DNA of 64,000 nucleotides from Chaenocephalus aceratus. Lineage: Eukaryota > Chordata > Actinopteri > Perciformes > Channichthyidae. The translations under genes were made by a program, and so were the position numbers. Under the pieces are notes generated by a model that saw only the letters and a list, made by a program, of their open reading frames with translations, had not been told where the DNA came from and ran no database searches. Positions 55,066 to 63,364 of the stretch are shown in pieces. The stretch is from the NCBI GenBank assembly GCA_023974075.1, contig JAMFTG010000183.1, positions 41,001 to 105,000 on the forward strand, given 5' to 3'. Numbering within the stretch: the stretch's first letter is position 1; every line of letters begins with the position of its first letter.

Positions 55066-57350
55066 AGAATATACAAAAAAACATCAGATGCTATTTCAGT
55101 TTTCCAGCTTTGAAGAATGTGTCTTTGTTGTGCAGATATAAGACTCTCAAGCCCATTGACTGTCTTTCCAGGTTCCCACGGCAACCAGCCAGCAAATGGA
55201 TGACCTGTTTGACATCCTGATAGAGAGCGGCGGTAAGGATGCACACATATAAACAGACATATACACACCCAGAAAAAACCTCGTAGTCACGGGGGAATGA
55301 TGAGGACGTTTGGGGACAGCTTATTGTCAGCTAGTTGTTATCTTCATGGTCAACTTGTGTATTCTCTTTTTAATACTGTTTTATTTCTATTTTGAGATCT
55401 TTCATTTGTATAATTGTCTCTTTTAATTTTTTACTTATGTGCAATGCGTTGTTGTTTATGCTGCTGCAACGCAAACATTTCACAATTTGGTATCAATAAA
55501 GTATATCTTATTGTATTCATCAGACTAGACTATGACTGATATCAGCCCCTTAGATATTGATGTTGTCTTGGTTACCATCACAGAGGCTCTGCAGTGACCA
55601 CAGGGTAATGGGAAGAGTGATGAGGAGCTCAAACAAATGAAGTCATGCTTTGAGTATAAAAACACATCTTCCTTTATTCAGCTGTAACACATGGCATAGA
55701 GGTCTAAACTGTTAGCTATTGTAATGGATCATTCATATTAAATATTAAGCTAAAAGGGATGCAATATTTACCTTTTAATTCATGGATTAACAGTTTAACC
55801 CTTATGTTGTGTTCGGGTCTCCCGTGACCCGTTTCAAGTTAAAATGATATAATAACTACGCTCTAGTTTTTTGTATCGGAACCAGTCTTCATGATATCCT
55901 CTAACACATATATAAATGCTACAAAACTGATTTTGACCATTTTTGCCAAGTCTGAAGGTCTCTAGACCCAAGCCCCCAGGAAGTGCGCCGGACTCTGAGG
56001 AAAATATTCGTTGTGGCCAAACGGCGGGTACTGCACTTCCGTATCAGTCGCTGGGCCCGGAAAGACTTTTTCCCATTGACTAACATTGGGAAAGGGACAT
56101 CTGTAAATCGTTGGATACTTTTTTTTTAAACTAAATAAACTACAGAGTATGAACACTTGTATAGCCCTTATTAAAAACATTCGGTCCTCAAGTTGTAAAA
56201 TGTGCTAATAACGTTATTCTGAGAGTTATTTTCCTCGGCATTATGAACGCGCATCTAACCCACGGGACCGCGTCGCCCGGCACGTTCATGTGACGTGTTC
56301 AGCACTACATGAGTTTTACCTTTACCCATGGAATAAGAACGGATTCTATGAATACTTTCGTGACGTTTCGCTCTCTCAAAAGTTCCGCCATTTTGTCTTC
56401 ATGCGCCAATGAGCAACTCTCATAGGAATGAACGAGGCCCCCGCCTCCCACGCTGTATCCAGTTCTTATTATACATCCATGGGGAGACCCAGCAGAATTG
56501 TTTTGGGTGACTCGAGGTCAAATTTGGCCCAATCAAGATTCATCTTTGACTTTAGACACCCCTCCCCCGCCCCCTTCATCAACTGTAACAATATTTGTTC
56601 TCAACATGCACCTGGTCTTGTGTGTTGTCGTGGATCCGAAACCTTAGACGCTGAAGACATAACAAGATATAACAAAATAGAAACACAGACACGTGCTATA
56701 TAAATAAACTTGCCTTGTATCTGTTTCTGAGTCTTAGTGTCCCGTCCTGAAGACATGTTTCTTACGATTTGGATTTTTAAAAAGTATGCAGTCTTTATAG
56801 GAGCAATGTTGGCACTTTACTAATAACACATCTCTCCCCCCCAGAGATCACCCCCTTCACGCAGCAGGACCCTCAGGTGTCTCTCTCTAAAACCCTCCCG
56901 GTCACCGCCAACATCTTCACGCTCCCCGTCAGCACGGCCGTCTGCAGATCCCCCCCCCAGGTGCAGGTGGCCCCCCCGCCCGTCCAGAGCCCCCCCCCCC
57001 TCTGCCCCAGCCTCTCCTCTCTGGCCACAGACCACCAGCTGGAGGCCTTCCTGGAGAAAACTCTGGCTGAGACGTCACCGGCGTCTGACCCGAGGACCAG
57101 AGGCCTGATGGAGGAGCTGCAGGCCCAGCTGATGGAGCAGCAGGCCTTCTCCCCCATGGACACTTCAGACCTCTCCTTCTGTGACTCCTCCCCCTCCTCG
57201 CTCCACTTGGGCCTCTCTGATGCGGGCCTGGACAACATGGAGTGGCTGGACCTCACCCACATAACTCCTGGGTCTGCCGGGGCGCTCACTCCTCTGGGGA
57301 TCCCCTCGGACTTCCTGGACCCTCAAGACCTGCAGCTGCACTGGGAGTAA
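33570..57350 (+). CDS. mrtfb: Myocardin-related transcription factor B, SRF coactivator (14 coding exons)
   Basis: MRTFB (MKL2) binds G-actin through RPEL motifs and, when freed, moves to the nucleus to activate SRF targets. Coding starts at ATG 33619. Exons: to 33766, 41284-41349, 42132-42187, 42291-42366, 42876-43037, 44919-45141, 49438-49687, 50908-51049, 51262-52132, 52782-52908, 53074-53223, 54838-54970, 55172-55232, 56845-57350. All junctions are GT-AG with consistent phases. RPEL, basic B1, Q-rich, SAP, leucine-zipper and C-terminal activation regions occur in the family order. The first exon ('LPPLNERKN') and C-terminus ('[12 protein letters not shown]') favour MRTFB over MRTFA, as does linkage to ercc4. 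At least five coding exons contain single-base indels; after correction the total is about 991 residues. Confidence 0.95.
34043..34559. mobile_element. hAT-like non-autonomous element, copy 2 (mrtfb intron 3)
   Basis: 517 bp, nearly identical to 13778-14293, with the 5-bp duplication GACAG at 34038-34042 and 34560-34564. Removing the element plus one GACAG restores a sequence that aligns with a local paralogue near 36980, which confirms the insertion. Confidence 0.87.
34560..34650. repeat. 85-bp local duplicate, copy 1
   Basis: 'gacaggacttagacagtttg' through 'gtgtaaaaatggcaaa' recurs at 36979-37067. Sequences diverge after 'ggcaaa'. Function unknown; probably a dispersed repeat. Confidence 0.7.
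35165..35467. mobile_element. Harbinger-like MITE, 303 bp
   Basis: Inverted repeats of about 38 bp ('cccctcgatcccaccgggtc' and the complement ending 'tcgagggg') are flanked by TTA on both sides (35162-35164, 35468-35470). Confidence 0.88.
35773..35875. repeat. Local tandem duplication
   Basis: 'gggaacacgactaacagact' 'taaggag' and 'gttagatccgctgc' occur twice, about 52 bp apart, with small differences. No gene in 35471-36600 otherwise; fragments of dispersed repeats near 36270-36440, including a (GTT)n run. Confidence 0.85.
36598..36795 (-). mobile_element. tRNA-derived SINE, antisense
   Basis: On the minus strand it reads '...gtcgccggttcacgtcccga' (box B GGTTC) followed by a conserved 'gaggtgcccttgagcaaggc' segment, as in the sense SINE at 50104-50430. 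Confidence 0.7.
36979..37067. repeat. 85-bp local duplicate, copy 2
   Basis: Counterpart of 34560-34650, uninterrupted by a transposon. It shows that the empty site before the hAT-like insertion reads 'gagacaggactt' like this copy. Confidence 0.7.
37068..38068. other. mrtfb intron 3, middle part
   Basis: No supported gene. A 76-codon open frame at 37063-37293 has no recognised domain and lacks splice or promoter context. Confidence 0.35.
38069..38632. mobile_element. DNA transposon with short inverted repeats
   Basis: Starts 'attcacaccaacggtgtttc' and ends 'gcgttggtgtgatgtt'; the terminal 12-14 bp are inverted. The interior is GC-rich and lacks a transposase. Confidence 0.65.
38666..38885. 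mobile_element. Palindromic MITE ('cttccataagtgggtcaaaa')
   Basis: 22-bp inverted repeats at each end bracket 220 bp of AT-rich DNA. 'gggtcatttttgaccc' ends are typical of piggyBac-associated fish MITEs. Confidence 0.72.
39098..39437. repeat. 57-bp minisatellite, six units
   Basis: Head-to-tail 57-bp units ('aaagagtcctctcctgctga' 'tgttcaggtgtatatcagta'). The period is a multiple of 3, so both strands show repeated 19-residue frames, which are artefacts. The array lies inside a dispersed repeat that continues to 'gttaatagggcctctttaac' at 39791. Confidence 0.95.
40130..40224 (+). CDS. mrtfb: mrtfb alternative first exon (short isoform)
   Basis: ATG 40176 opens 16 codons, '[16 protein letters not shown]', and ends one base into the next codon with donor ACAG|GTGAGC. 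The phase matches the acceptor at 41284, giving '...[12 protein letters not shown]'. MRTF genes are known to use alternative N-termini from internal promoters. A TATATAAAG at 40160-40168 is only 8-16 bp before the ATG, so it is not obviously its TATA box. The exon's 5' boundary is a guess. Confidence 0.7.
40415..40852. mobile_element. Transposon remnant with internal (CA)n and 80-bp duplication
   Basis: Ends 'agtgttcaaaaatatagatt' and 'tatcgtgacaacact' are roughly inverted. Inside, (CA)n at 40528-40612 and 40684-40706 flank two copies of a unit containing 'ctgtgaaaacactggccttg'. Confidence 0.6.
41284..43037 (+). CDS. mrtfb: mrtfb RPEL exons
   Basis: Four exons (41284-41349, 42132-42187, 42291-42366, 42876-43037) encode the actin-sensing block with no indels. 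RPEL1 is '[18 protein letters not shown]', RPEL2 '[18 protein letters not shown]', RPEL3 '[20 protein letters not shown]'. They are followed by '[14 protein letters not shown]'. These bind G-actin and mask the nuclear import signal. Confidence 0.95.
41350..42131. other. mrtfb intron with retroelement 3' tail
   Basis: Bases 41490-41575 repeat the 'gctacagtgtagaaatggca' retroelement tail also seen at 9430 and 33385. Nothing else recognised. Confidence 0.5.
43140..43262. mobile_element. 3' end of the fish repeat that seeded the 37-bp minisatellite
   Basis: 'gaatctttgttcctgaaact' 'ttcac' then 'cagaggggacacattttga' and a terminus 'aataggtgacctttaa'. A single-copy version of the segment that is tandemly amplified at 63365-64000. 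Confidence 0.75.
43565..44235 (-). mobile_element. L2/Rex1-like LINE 3' fragment, antisense
   Basis: The minus strand encodes '[20 protein letters not shown]' '[20 protein letters not shown]' '[16 protein letters not shown]', the hallmark C-terminus of L2/CR1-type reverse-transcriptase proteins. The tail then loses frame. The 3' end near 43571-43640 ('cgctttacatatatgg') is typical. Truncated; not functional. Confidence 0.85.
44236..44918. other. mrtfb intron, repeat-like
   Basis: No gene seen. 'gaaggtttattttgagcttc' and neighbouring sequence resemble a retroelement but no terminus was found. Confidence 0.35.
44919..45141 (+). CDS. mrtfb: mrtfb exon 6, Ser/Pro-rich, one base short
   Basis: '[20 protein letters not shown]' '[17 protein letters not shown]', then a proline-rich tail. 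A 25-bp unit is tandemly duplicated at about 45057-45110; the first copy has GCCCC and the second GCCC (45083-45086). Read with the missing C, the tail becomes Pro-rich and ends 'PNTMLQ' in the phase the next exon needs. Confidence 0.85.
45142..46081. other. mrtfb intron 6, first part
   Basis: AT-rich intron with no gene seen. Confidence 0.4.
46255..49090. repeat. Very large (AGCC/AGCG)n tetranucleotide array, about 2.8 kb
   Basis: Almost entirely 4-bp units AGCC and AGCG, with rare AGGG and one-base slips. A 4-bp period cycles through all three frames, and neither strand forms stop codons, so open frames of 692 (+) and 1007 (-) codons appear, rich in Ala-Ser-Gln-Pro or Leu-Ala-Gly-Trp. They have no conserved domain and lie inside mrtfb intron 6, so I do not treat them as genes. 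A GC-rich 120-bp lead-in is at 46135-46255. Confidence 0.96.
49091..49391. repeat. (ATCC/ATCT)n tetranucleotide array
   Basis: The AGCC array grades over about 60 bp into CATC/TATC units that run to the branch region of the next exon. It ends only about 46 bp before the acceptor at 49437. Confidence 0.95.
49438..49687 (+). CDS. mrtfb: mrtfb exon 7: basic B1 and Q-rich region, one base short
   Basis: '[20 protein letters not shown]' is the SRF-binding/nuclear-import basic segment; '[20 protein letters not shown]' is the Q-box. The exon opens in phase 0 as '[12 protein letters not shown]' and shifts by -1 near 49471-49476 to the conserved frame. Confidence 0.9.
50104..50430 (+). mobile_element. 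tRNA-derived SINE
   Basis: Box A-like 'gtggctcagtcagtagg' and box B 'GGTTCAAGTCC' at 50157-50167, then a conserved core 'gtggtgcccttgagcaaggc' and a C homopolymer (about 50249-50267). Intronic in mrtfb. Confidence 0.82.
50908..52132 (+). CDS. mrtfb: mrtfb exons 8-9: SAP domain and leucine zipper
   Basis: Exon 50908-51049 ends '[12 protein letters not shown]'. Exon 51262-52132 gives the SAP helix pair '[20 protein letters not shown]' '[10 protein letters not shown]', then the dimerising coiled coil '[20 protein letters not shown]' '[13 protein letters not shown]', then a Ser/Pro-rich part. The direct frame stops at 52086. The conserved tail '[20 protein letters not shown]' lies in another frame, needing a net +1 (or two -1) shift at about 51945-51995. 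Confidence 0.92.
52782..53223 (+). CDS. mrtfb: mrtfb exons 10-11
   Basis: 52782-52908 ends '[10 protein letters not shown]' in phase 1. 53074-53223 starts 'DSDNVQ', hits TAA unless one base near 53091 is ignored, then reads '[20 protein letters not shown]' to 'NGPLSK'. After that correction the phases match the neighbours. Confidence 0.8.
53468..53787. mobile_element. MITE with 'ccgtacttttcggactataa' termini
   Basis: 22-bp perfect inverted repeats at both ends with TA flanks; 320 bp. A widespread type of fish MITE. Confidence 0.85.
53935..54760. mobile_element. hAT-like remnant related to the 13.8- and 34-kb copies
   Basis: Shares 'aaaaagtcttacatttga' ends. On the plus strand at about 54293-54480 it encodes '[20 protein letters not shown]' '[13 protein letters not shown]', a BED/TTF-type zinc-finger start like hAT transposases, with later stops. 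Contains a 27-base T run. Confidence 0.65.
54838..55232 (+). CDS. mrtfb: mrtfb exons 12-13
   Basis: 54838-54970 reads '[13 protein letters not shown]', then '[10 protein letters not shown]', then '[19 protein letters not shown]' in three successive frames: -1 at about 54876-54881 and -1 in the C7 run 54908-54914. 55172-55232 gives '[15 protein letters not shown]', the conserved start of the C-terminal activation region. Confidence 0.85.
54987..55064. repeat. (CA)n next to a splice donor
   Basis: 78-bp perfect CA run starting 16 bp after the exon end at 54970. Intronic CA repeats can bind hnRNP L, so it may affect splicing of this exon. Confidence 0.97.
55797..56640. mobile_element. piggyBac-like element, copy 2, split by another insert
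   Basis: Starts TTAACCCTTATGTTGTGTTC. Internal segments match 12294-12924 in reverse, and the middle (about 55964-56505) is foreign to that copy, so it is a nested insertion. No coding capacity. Confidence 0.65.
56845..57350 (+). CDS. mrtfb: mrtfb last coding exon: transactivation domain
   Basis: Intact. '[20 protein letters not shown]', '[18 protein letters not shown]', '[20 protein letters not shown]' and the C-terminus '[13 protein letters not shown]' match MRTFB. TAA at 57348-57350. Confidence 0.95.
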
Positions 57351-57360
57351 CTGGGGGAGA

Positions 57361-57845
57361 AAGGGAGGGGGCAACAGCTGAGCCGGGAGATAAAAGCTGG
57401 ATGGACGAAAAGAGGCGGTAAAAAGATTGAGATTCCAGATTTTAGACAAGAAGGGACAACATGGCGTTCCCGTGCTATTCCACTTTCACCACTACATCAT
57501 TCATACACGTGTAATATTCCCACTATCCTGCAGTATGAGCTGCTGAACAGGCACTGATGAGAGGAAGACGGAGAGGTAACACCTGAGCCAGGCGATAAAG
57601 CTGGATGGACGAAGAGAGGAAGATATGTTCAGCAGCTCATACTGCAGGAAGAATAGCACATGCTAATGCTAATGCTAATGGGGATCCTAATGAAGAACAA
57701 GAACAAACAGCCGGGTAAACAGGTTGAGATTCCAGATTTTCGACGAGAAGGGACAACATGGCGTTCTCGTGACATTCCACTTTCACCACTACATCCATAA
57801 TACTCCCACTATGCTGCAGGACGAGCTGCTGGACAGGCACTGGTT
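57361..57845. repeat. Diverged tandem duplication in the mrtfb 3' UTR
   Basis: 'gataaa(a)gctggatggacga' occurs at about 57390 and 57594. 'gagattccagatttt' through 'ctttcaccactacat' and 'gcactg' occurs at 57429-57558 and 57725-57842. A perfect 24-bp inverted pair lies within: 57526-57549 and 57626-57649. Confidence 0.88.
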
Positions 57846-58203
57846 GGAAACTAGCAGCAGTTTGCACAAAAAGGGTCTAAATGACGACATCACTGAAGTC
57901 CCCATAAGACTTTAAGACTTTTAGTGTCTGATGAGATGAGGAGGCGGAGCCAAATGATCACTGGTAGCATGGACTGTAAATACTCTTAAAACCACACTAA
58001 TACAACTTAAAGGATATTATCGTTTTGCTCTACGGGAGGTGTGGCTGGTTGGCTTTCAGTGCGACACTTCGTTTGACTGGAGGTGAGAGCGGTGTTTCCA
58101 CTGAAGCTAGGTCATAAGCCGGTGATTACAACCCAGTAAAAGTGTTGCTCTACGTGACGTCTGGCAGATTAAACCTTTATACAAATATTGGAAGGAGCTC
58201 ATA

Positions 58204-58949
58204 TAGGCCTGCCACGATAACTACTTCTGTTGGAGGATTTTACTCTCCAGGAAATAATTTAAATAAACAATATTTCTGTTATTTTAAGACCATGTCATGC
58301 CATACGGTGTAATGACGACAGGGTTTCCCCACACATAGACTTCACTTGAGCGTGCCGCCGCCCGGGTATATTAACGTCCGCCAAAGTATATTTCGCGACC
58401 CATTTAGGTTTCATATTTTTGTATCCGTCCGCGAGCACGACGCCATCTGCGATCGATTAACTACCCCTGCTGTACCTGTTCGCTCTGCTATCGCGTGAAG
58501 GGTCTGCTTTATGCGCCAACTCTGCTGCGAGGCTCTGGCGAACAGTTCACCCCCCCCCCCCCCCCCCTTTCTCGGCTACCACCGCAAGTATATTTCAGAT
58601 TGGTGGGAAACACTGGAGGATATAATAATAATAATGAAACAAAGATTATTAAGGCCATGTCAATATATTGTACTACAGGTCAACAACATACAAATAATCC
58701 AAAGTCAGTTCAAATGATAACTTGGAAAATAATCTAAATGTCTACATATATCGTACGATAAATCGATAACCAAAAAATTATCGAGGCCATTTCGTACGAA
58801 AGCGTAAAAATGATCCAAGTCTATTGTGAATAGTGGATAACCTATCGAGTGCCCATACAGCAACAAATAGATCCGTACCTTACGAATGATGACGGTCATA
58901 TCCACACATCGTACAATACATTGGTTTGATTGTTATCGTGACAGGCCTA
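58204..58949. mobile_element. hAT-like element in the mrtfb 3' UTR
   Basis: Ends TAGGCCTGCCACGATAAC and 'gttatcgtgacaggccta' are near-perfect inverted repeats. Flanks 'agctcata' and 'cgcttata' are a weak 8-bp match. A C homopolymer lies at 58550-58567. Confidence 0.72.
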
Positions 58950-59767
58950 CGCTTATATTCTCAATGATAATAAGGAGTTGCCCTGGGACATCAGCGCAGC
59001 CTGGTTTATTAACCACTTCCCCTGAAGGAGCTTGGACTAAACCGGTCTGAATCTGAGCAGCTGGACCTTTTTAAAGAGATTCTCTCTCTCTCTCTCTTCT
59101 CTGCTCACACTGGTCCAACAGACTGTGCGGACTCATCTGATGTGTGTATCGACTGTTTCCTCCTGCGGTTTCTCCTGATGAACCAATGACTCTAAAGACA
59201 GGATCCTCAAACTACGTGAGAGCTATGCACTTAAAGAGGCGGAGGGATATCTGACGGCGCCTCGTCACCTCAGAGCACGGACGCCTGATCTCTGAGATAC
59301 TGCAGTTGGTGTCCAAGTATCTAACTTTGAATGTAATTTAAAACAGAATGGGACTACACTCACAACGTTGGCAGCTTTTTTTACTCGTGAACTGACAGAA
59401 ACGGTGGAAAGGGAACAAATATCAGTTTATGAGAGTCGGCTGCAGTCGAACTGTCTTTTATTTGCCAACTTAGTGAAATAACGTGGAAGTATTGAGTCCA
59501 AATGCAAAGGAAAGGAGCTTTAATGCTTCCTCTTTCATCCCCTTTAGCTTAGGGTACACGGGACCGTCCCAAACCAAAACGACAGAGAGAGCATGCGTCG
59601 CCTAATTACGTAGCCTAAAATAAGAGCAGTCGAACTCTCCCCATCTTTCCCTGCAATGTTCTTGCTTTCTATCGAAGAAAAGTGGTTAGAAAAATACTTA
59701 AAGGACTATTCGACAGCAGCCATGGAGAGAAACTTCCAGAAGAAGTGAAAACTGCGAGTTATAAGGA

Positions 59768-59948
<181 letters not shown>

Positions 59949-61841
59949 CCCATCTTCTGCATGTCCTCCTGTCTCTGTGTGCATGATTGTTCTCGCGTCG
60001 CCCACACGTTGTCTGAAGATAAGAGCTAATATCTATGAAATTAAATAATTTGCTTCCAAAAAAAGAAAAATATTCCAAACTCCTCTCTTCACGTCGGCTT
60101 CTGATGACTGTTTTTATGTGTGTTGTTCGGTGTCCTGCAGACGCACACACACACCTTTGAGGTGTAAGACACAACCAAGAGGGCTTCGCTACTTTTAAAG
60201 CCATCATAATTGGATTTTTTTTTAAACATCCAACTTGCTATTTTATCTCAAAAGTAAGGAATATTTCGTTTAGGATATTATGTTGCGATGCATGCTTACT
60301 GTATAGCACTTTCAAATCAAATTAGTTCATAAATTGTCCTTTTTTTTTACGCTTTAAATCACATTTCCAGTCCATTTCCACCTCTTCAATCAGTCATGTC
60401 CACGGGCACTAGAGGGCGCTGCCTCTCCTCTGGTGTGGCACATTTTCAGGGTCCTTTCTGGCAGGAAGTAGAGTCACATCAGGCTGTTTTATTACACTTT
60501 AAATCAATGTATTGTCTGCCTTTTGTATTGCGGATTTGATGCTCTTACTGCTGCAGAATCCATCATCAAATCCCCATCATGTAACCAGAAAGATCAGATA
60601 CTTCACAAAACTGCTTCCTGGTCTTGTTTGTTTGTTTGTTTATTTTCTACACATGTTGTGTTGAAGCGACCCGTTCAGAGCGGACCTATCTCCTGATGTT
60701 TGGACCCAGGTTTAGCTGACTGCCGGTTTCTTTTTTATTCCCATTAATGCGAGATGTAAATCGTACACAGGATGACGAGTAAGAATCGCTCCTTGGTTCC
60801 TGTGTGTCGTAGAAGAGATGAAGTATTTGAAGTCACTTTTTACAGCTGTCACATTTGATTGATTTAGTTGCCAAGAAAAGGCAGAGGAATATTATCACAC
60901 GGTTGTGTAATAATTATCACTTCTTTTTTTTCAGGGTGGAAATGTAAATCTTGTTTTGTGTAAAGAGGATTTATTTTGGGTTTGCAGAGTTGATTTCTTT
61001 CATATCGGACGAACATCTTGGCTGGGGAAGATTTAGTTTGCGACACCACTTTCCATACAGGGAGGGCTAGAAGCTCCCTTTTTATACTGTGCTGCATGTC
61101 AGACCCTGCCTTGATTTGATCTTTTAAAAAGCACTTAATACCCGAGTGGTTTGTCCAATAACCCTCTTAGTTTAGAAGCTTCATAGTTTCCTGTTTGTCC
61201 TGCATCACAATGTAAACCTATTGTTGGTGTAAAGCTAGTCGGACAAGAAGAGACGTTTTAGTACAAATCCATTTATTTTGGGGACATTTCCATCGTAGCA
61301 ACGTCTCCTCTCCGCCTCCTCACCCATGCCATGCCTCTTGTTGTTTGTATGCCATATGTTTTGCACATTGTGTACATATTTATATAGATGTAATGCATAT
61401 TTTTCTACATGTGTAACATCCATGGGTTCTCTATTTTGTACATACTCAAAAAGATGTATATATAAGTACTGTATGCCTTTACGAGTCAATAAAATGTGGT
61501 GTACTGTGACCGCCTCTGTAGACGTTAATGACAGAATAGTTCATACATAATATTTCGTATACCCAGCAGCGAGAGCAAAGAGAAGAAGCCACAACATTTA
61601 AATTGTGGTACAGCTGTGCATGAAAACAGTTCTTTGTCAGGATGGATGAAACACAAATATGTGTTTGCATATATCCATCGAAGCATTTCCATTTTCGTCT
61701 GAGATAACGAATGTTCCCAGATATATTTCCCTATACTGAGGAAAGCGCTCATAAAGGTAATTAGTTGACGGCACACTGGGATCCTAGATAGACATCCTAA
61801 TATCAGCGGCAGAAGCACCTTGAACTTGTTTGGCGGGCACG

Positions 61842-62267
61842 TTAACCCTTTGAGACCCACGGGGGGCCATAGGATAACTTCTCAGCTGTTTGAGACATGC
61901 CGTGCTTTTCCTCTTAAACTACAGAAACGGCTATTCATTGAGAGGCGTTTACTTATTTCGATGATAATAAAATGTGTGCAATTTTCTGTGTTGAATGTTT
62001 CTTTCAATTTTATGTTTAGCCGTTATTTTCAAAGAAATAAGTAAAAAATGCAAGCTCCCTTTTTTTAATTTTTTTTTAATAATGGGCAAATCTCCCCTAT
62101 TGTAGTGTATATAAGTCTCTTATGAGTGACATATATCATTAGCGGAGGTTATGCTGATTTCTGGGATGTGTAAAACTTGATTATACTGTAAAGAAATTAC
62201 AATTTATAAGGCCAAACACAACAATATACAAACACGGAAATGTCCTATGTGGGTCTCGGAGGGTTAA
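61842..62267. mobile_element. piggyBac-like MITE with TTAA on both sides
   Basis: TTAACCCTTTGAGACCCAC at 61842 and 'gtgggtctcggagggttaa' ending 62267; 426 bp. It lies between mrtfb and the converging litaf-like gene. Confidence 0.8.
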
Positions 62268-62299
62268 GGGGTTTTGCGGTTTGGTGGAAGTCCCACCAC

Positions 62300-62735
62300 A
62301 GAAGAAGAGCAATTTCCTGCTTTACGAAACACATGTTGCGTGCAGTGCTTTGAATGGTAGTTGTTGCTAGCTTAGAGAAGTATTAAAGTGCATCATCTAG
62401 CGAACACATTGATTATGAATAAGTACTTGATCTAATTCCCCCTTAAAAACATCCCTCAACTCGTCCGCACGTAAGTAAAGTGAGCAGTCCTTTGCATTGG
62501 CAAGCTTCGAGATGTAAGTCCTTGCTCTGCAGAGATCCTGTAGGCAGGCGTGTGAAACGAACACAGAAAGTCAGGCGTTTTCCTTCAGTTCTCGGAGCCT
62601 CTGGAGTTGTCTGCCAGCGGATAATAGTGGAGTCCCGGACAGCTCCAAAAACTCTTGGACGTCCTCACTCAAGCACAGAACTTCGTGATTCCACCGTACG
62701 GATCACACCAGTGCTGTTATTAAGTATCCTTCGTG
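62300..62735 (-). other. litaf: 3' UTR of the litaf-like gene
   Basis: Non-coding sequence following the stop on the minus strand. I see no convincing AATAAA on that strand, so the 3' boundary is open. It converges with mrtfb tail to tail. Confidence 0.4.
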
Positions 62736-62844
62736 TCACATTGGCTCGTAGGTGTGTATCTTTGCCTGGCAGCGGGGACACACGTGTTGCACGCTCTTGA
62801 ACCGGTCGATGAAGAAAGGGATGAGACAGCAGCCAAACACACCC
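62736..62844 (-). CDS. litaf: Last exon of a LITAF-domain gene (partial)
   Basis: On the minus strand, acceptor CTCAG (complement of 62845-62850) is followed by 109 nt: one base finishing a codon, then 35 codons and TGA (62738-62736). The peptide begins 'GVFGCCLIPFFIDRFKSVQH' and continues 'VCPRCQAKIHTYEPM'. This matches the C-terminal half of the LITAF/SIMPLE zinc domain, a hydrophobic cysteine-flanked segment followed by H-x-CPxC and a YxxM/L end. LITAF proteins sit on endosome and lysosome membranes. Human LITAF is also on 16p13, which supports the call, though a CDIP1 relative is possible. Upstream exons lie beyond 64000. Confidence 0.75.
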
Positions 62845-62929
62845 CTGAGGAAGGAGGAGAAGTAACAGGGGAAGATCAAAGGTCTATCTGTGCAACAGGA
62901 AAGCTCTGCAAAGACTACTGGTCTTCAAA

Positions 62930-63364
62930 GGTCCCCTATTATACTGTTATTCATCAATATATCATAGGTCTCATATATATTCAAAACATGTCTCTGAAGT
63001 GTTTGGCTCCAAACACCAAACAGATTAGCAGCATTACCCATAATCCCCTCTGTTTCAGCCCTGTTTCCAAAGTGCTGATTCTCTGTCTGTTACTTTAGAT
63101 GAAAACAAGGAGCCCCTCCCCACGCCCCTCTGAGAGACATTTGGTTAGAAAGAACTCAATGGAGCTCTAGGAGGAGATTCAGGTGATAAGGTGGGGGGGG
63201 GGGTTACCTTGGTTGCTGATTGGCTAATGGTTACACAAGACAAGACATCGTTATGACATCATAAAGTGGCCAAAATCTGATCAGCTCATTTTCAGACAGG
63301 TTTTTATAGAAATGGATCAAAAAGAGAGAAAATCTTTGTTCCTGAAACTTTCAGAGTCTCTTTC
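62930..63364 (+). mobile_element. 'aaaggtcccctattat' fish repeat in the litaf-like intron
   Basis: Sense copy of the element seen reversed at 14990-15290 and partially at 43140-43262. Its 3' segment runs into the 37-bp minisatellite. Confidence 0.75.
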
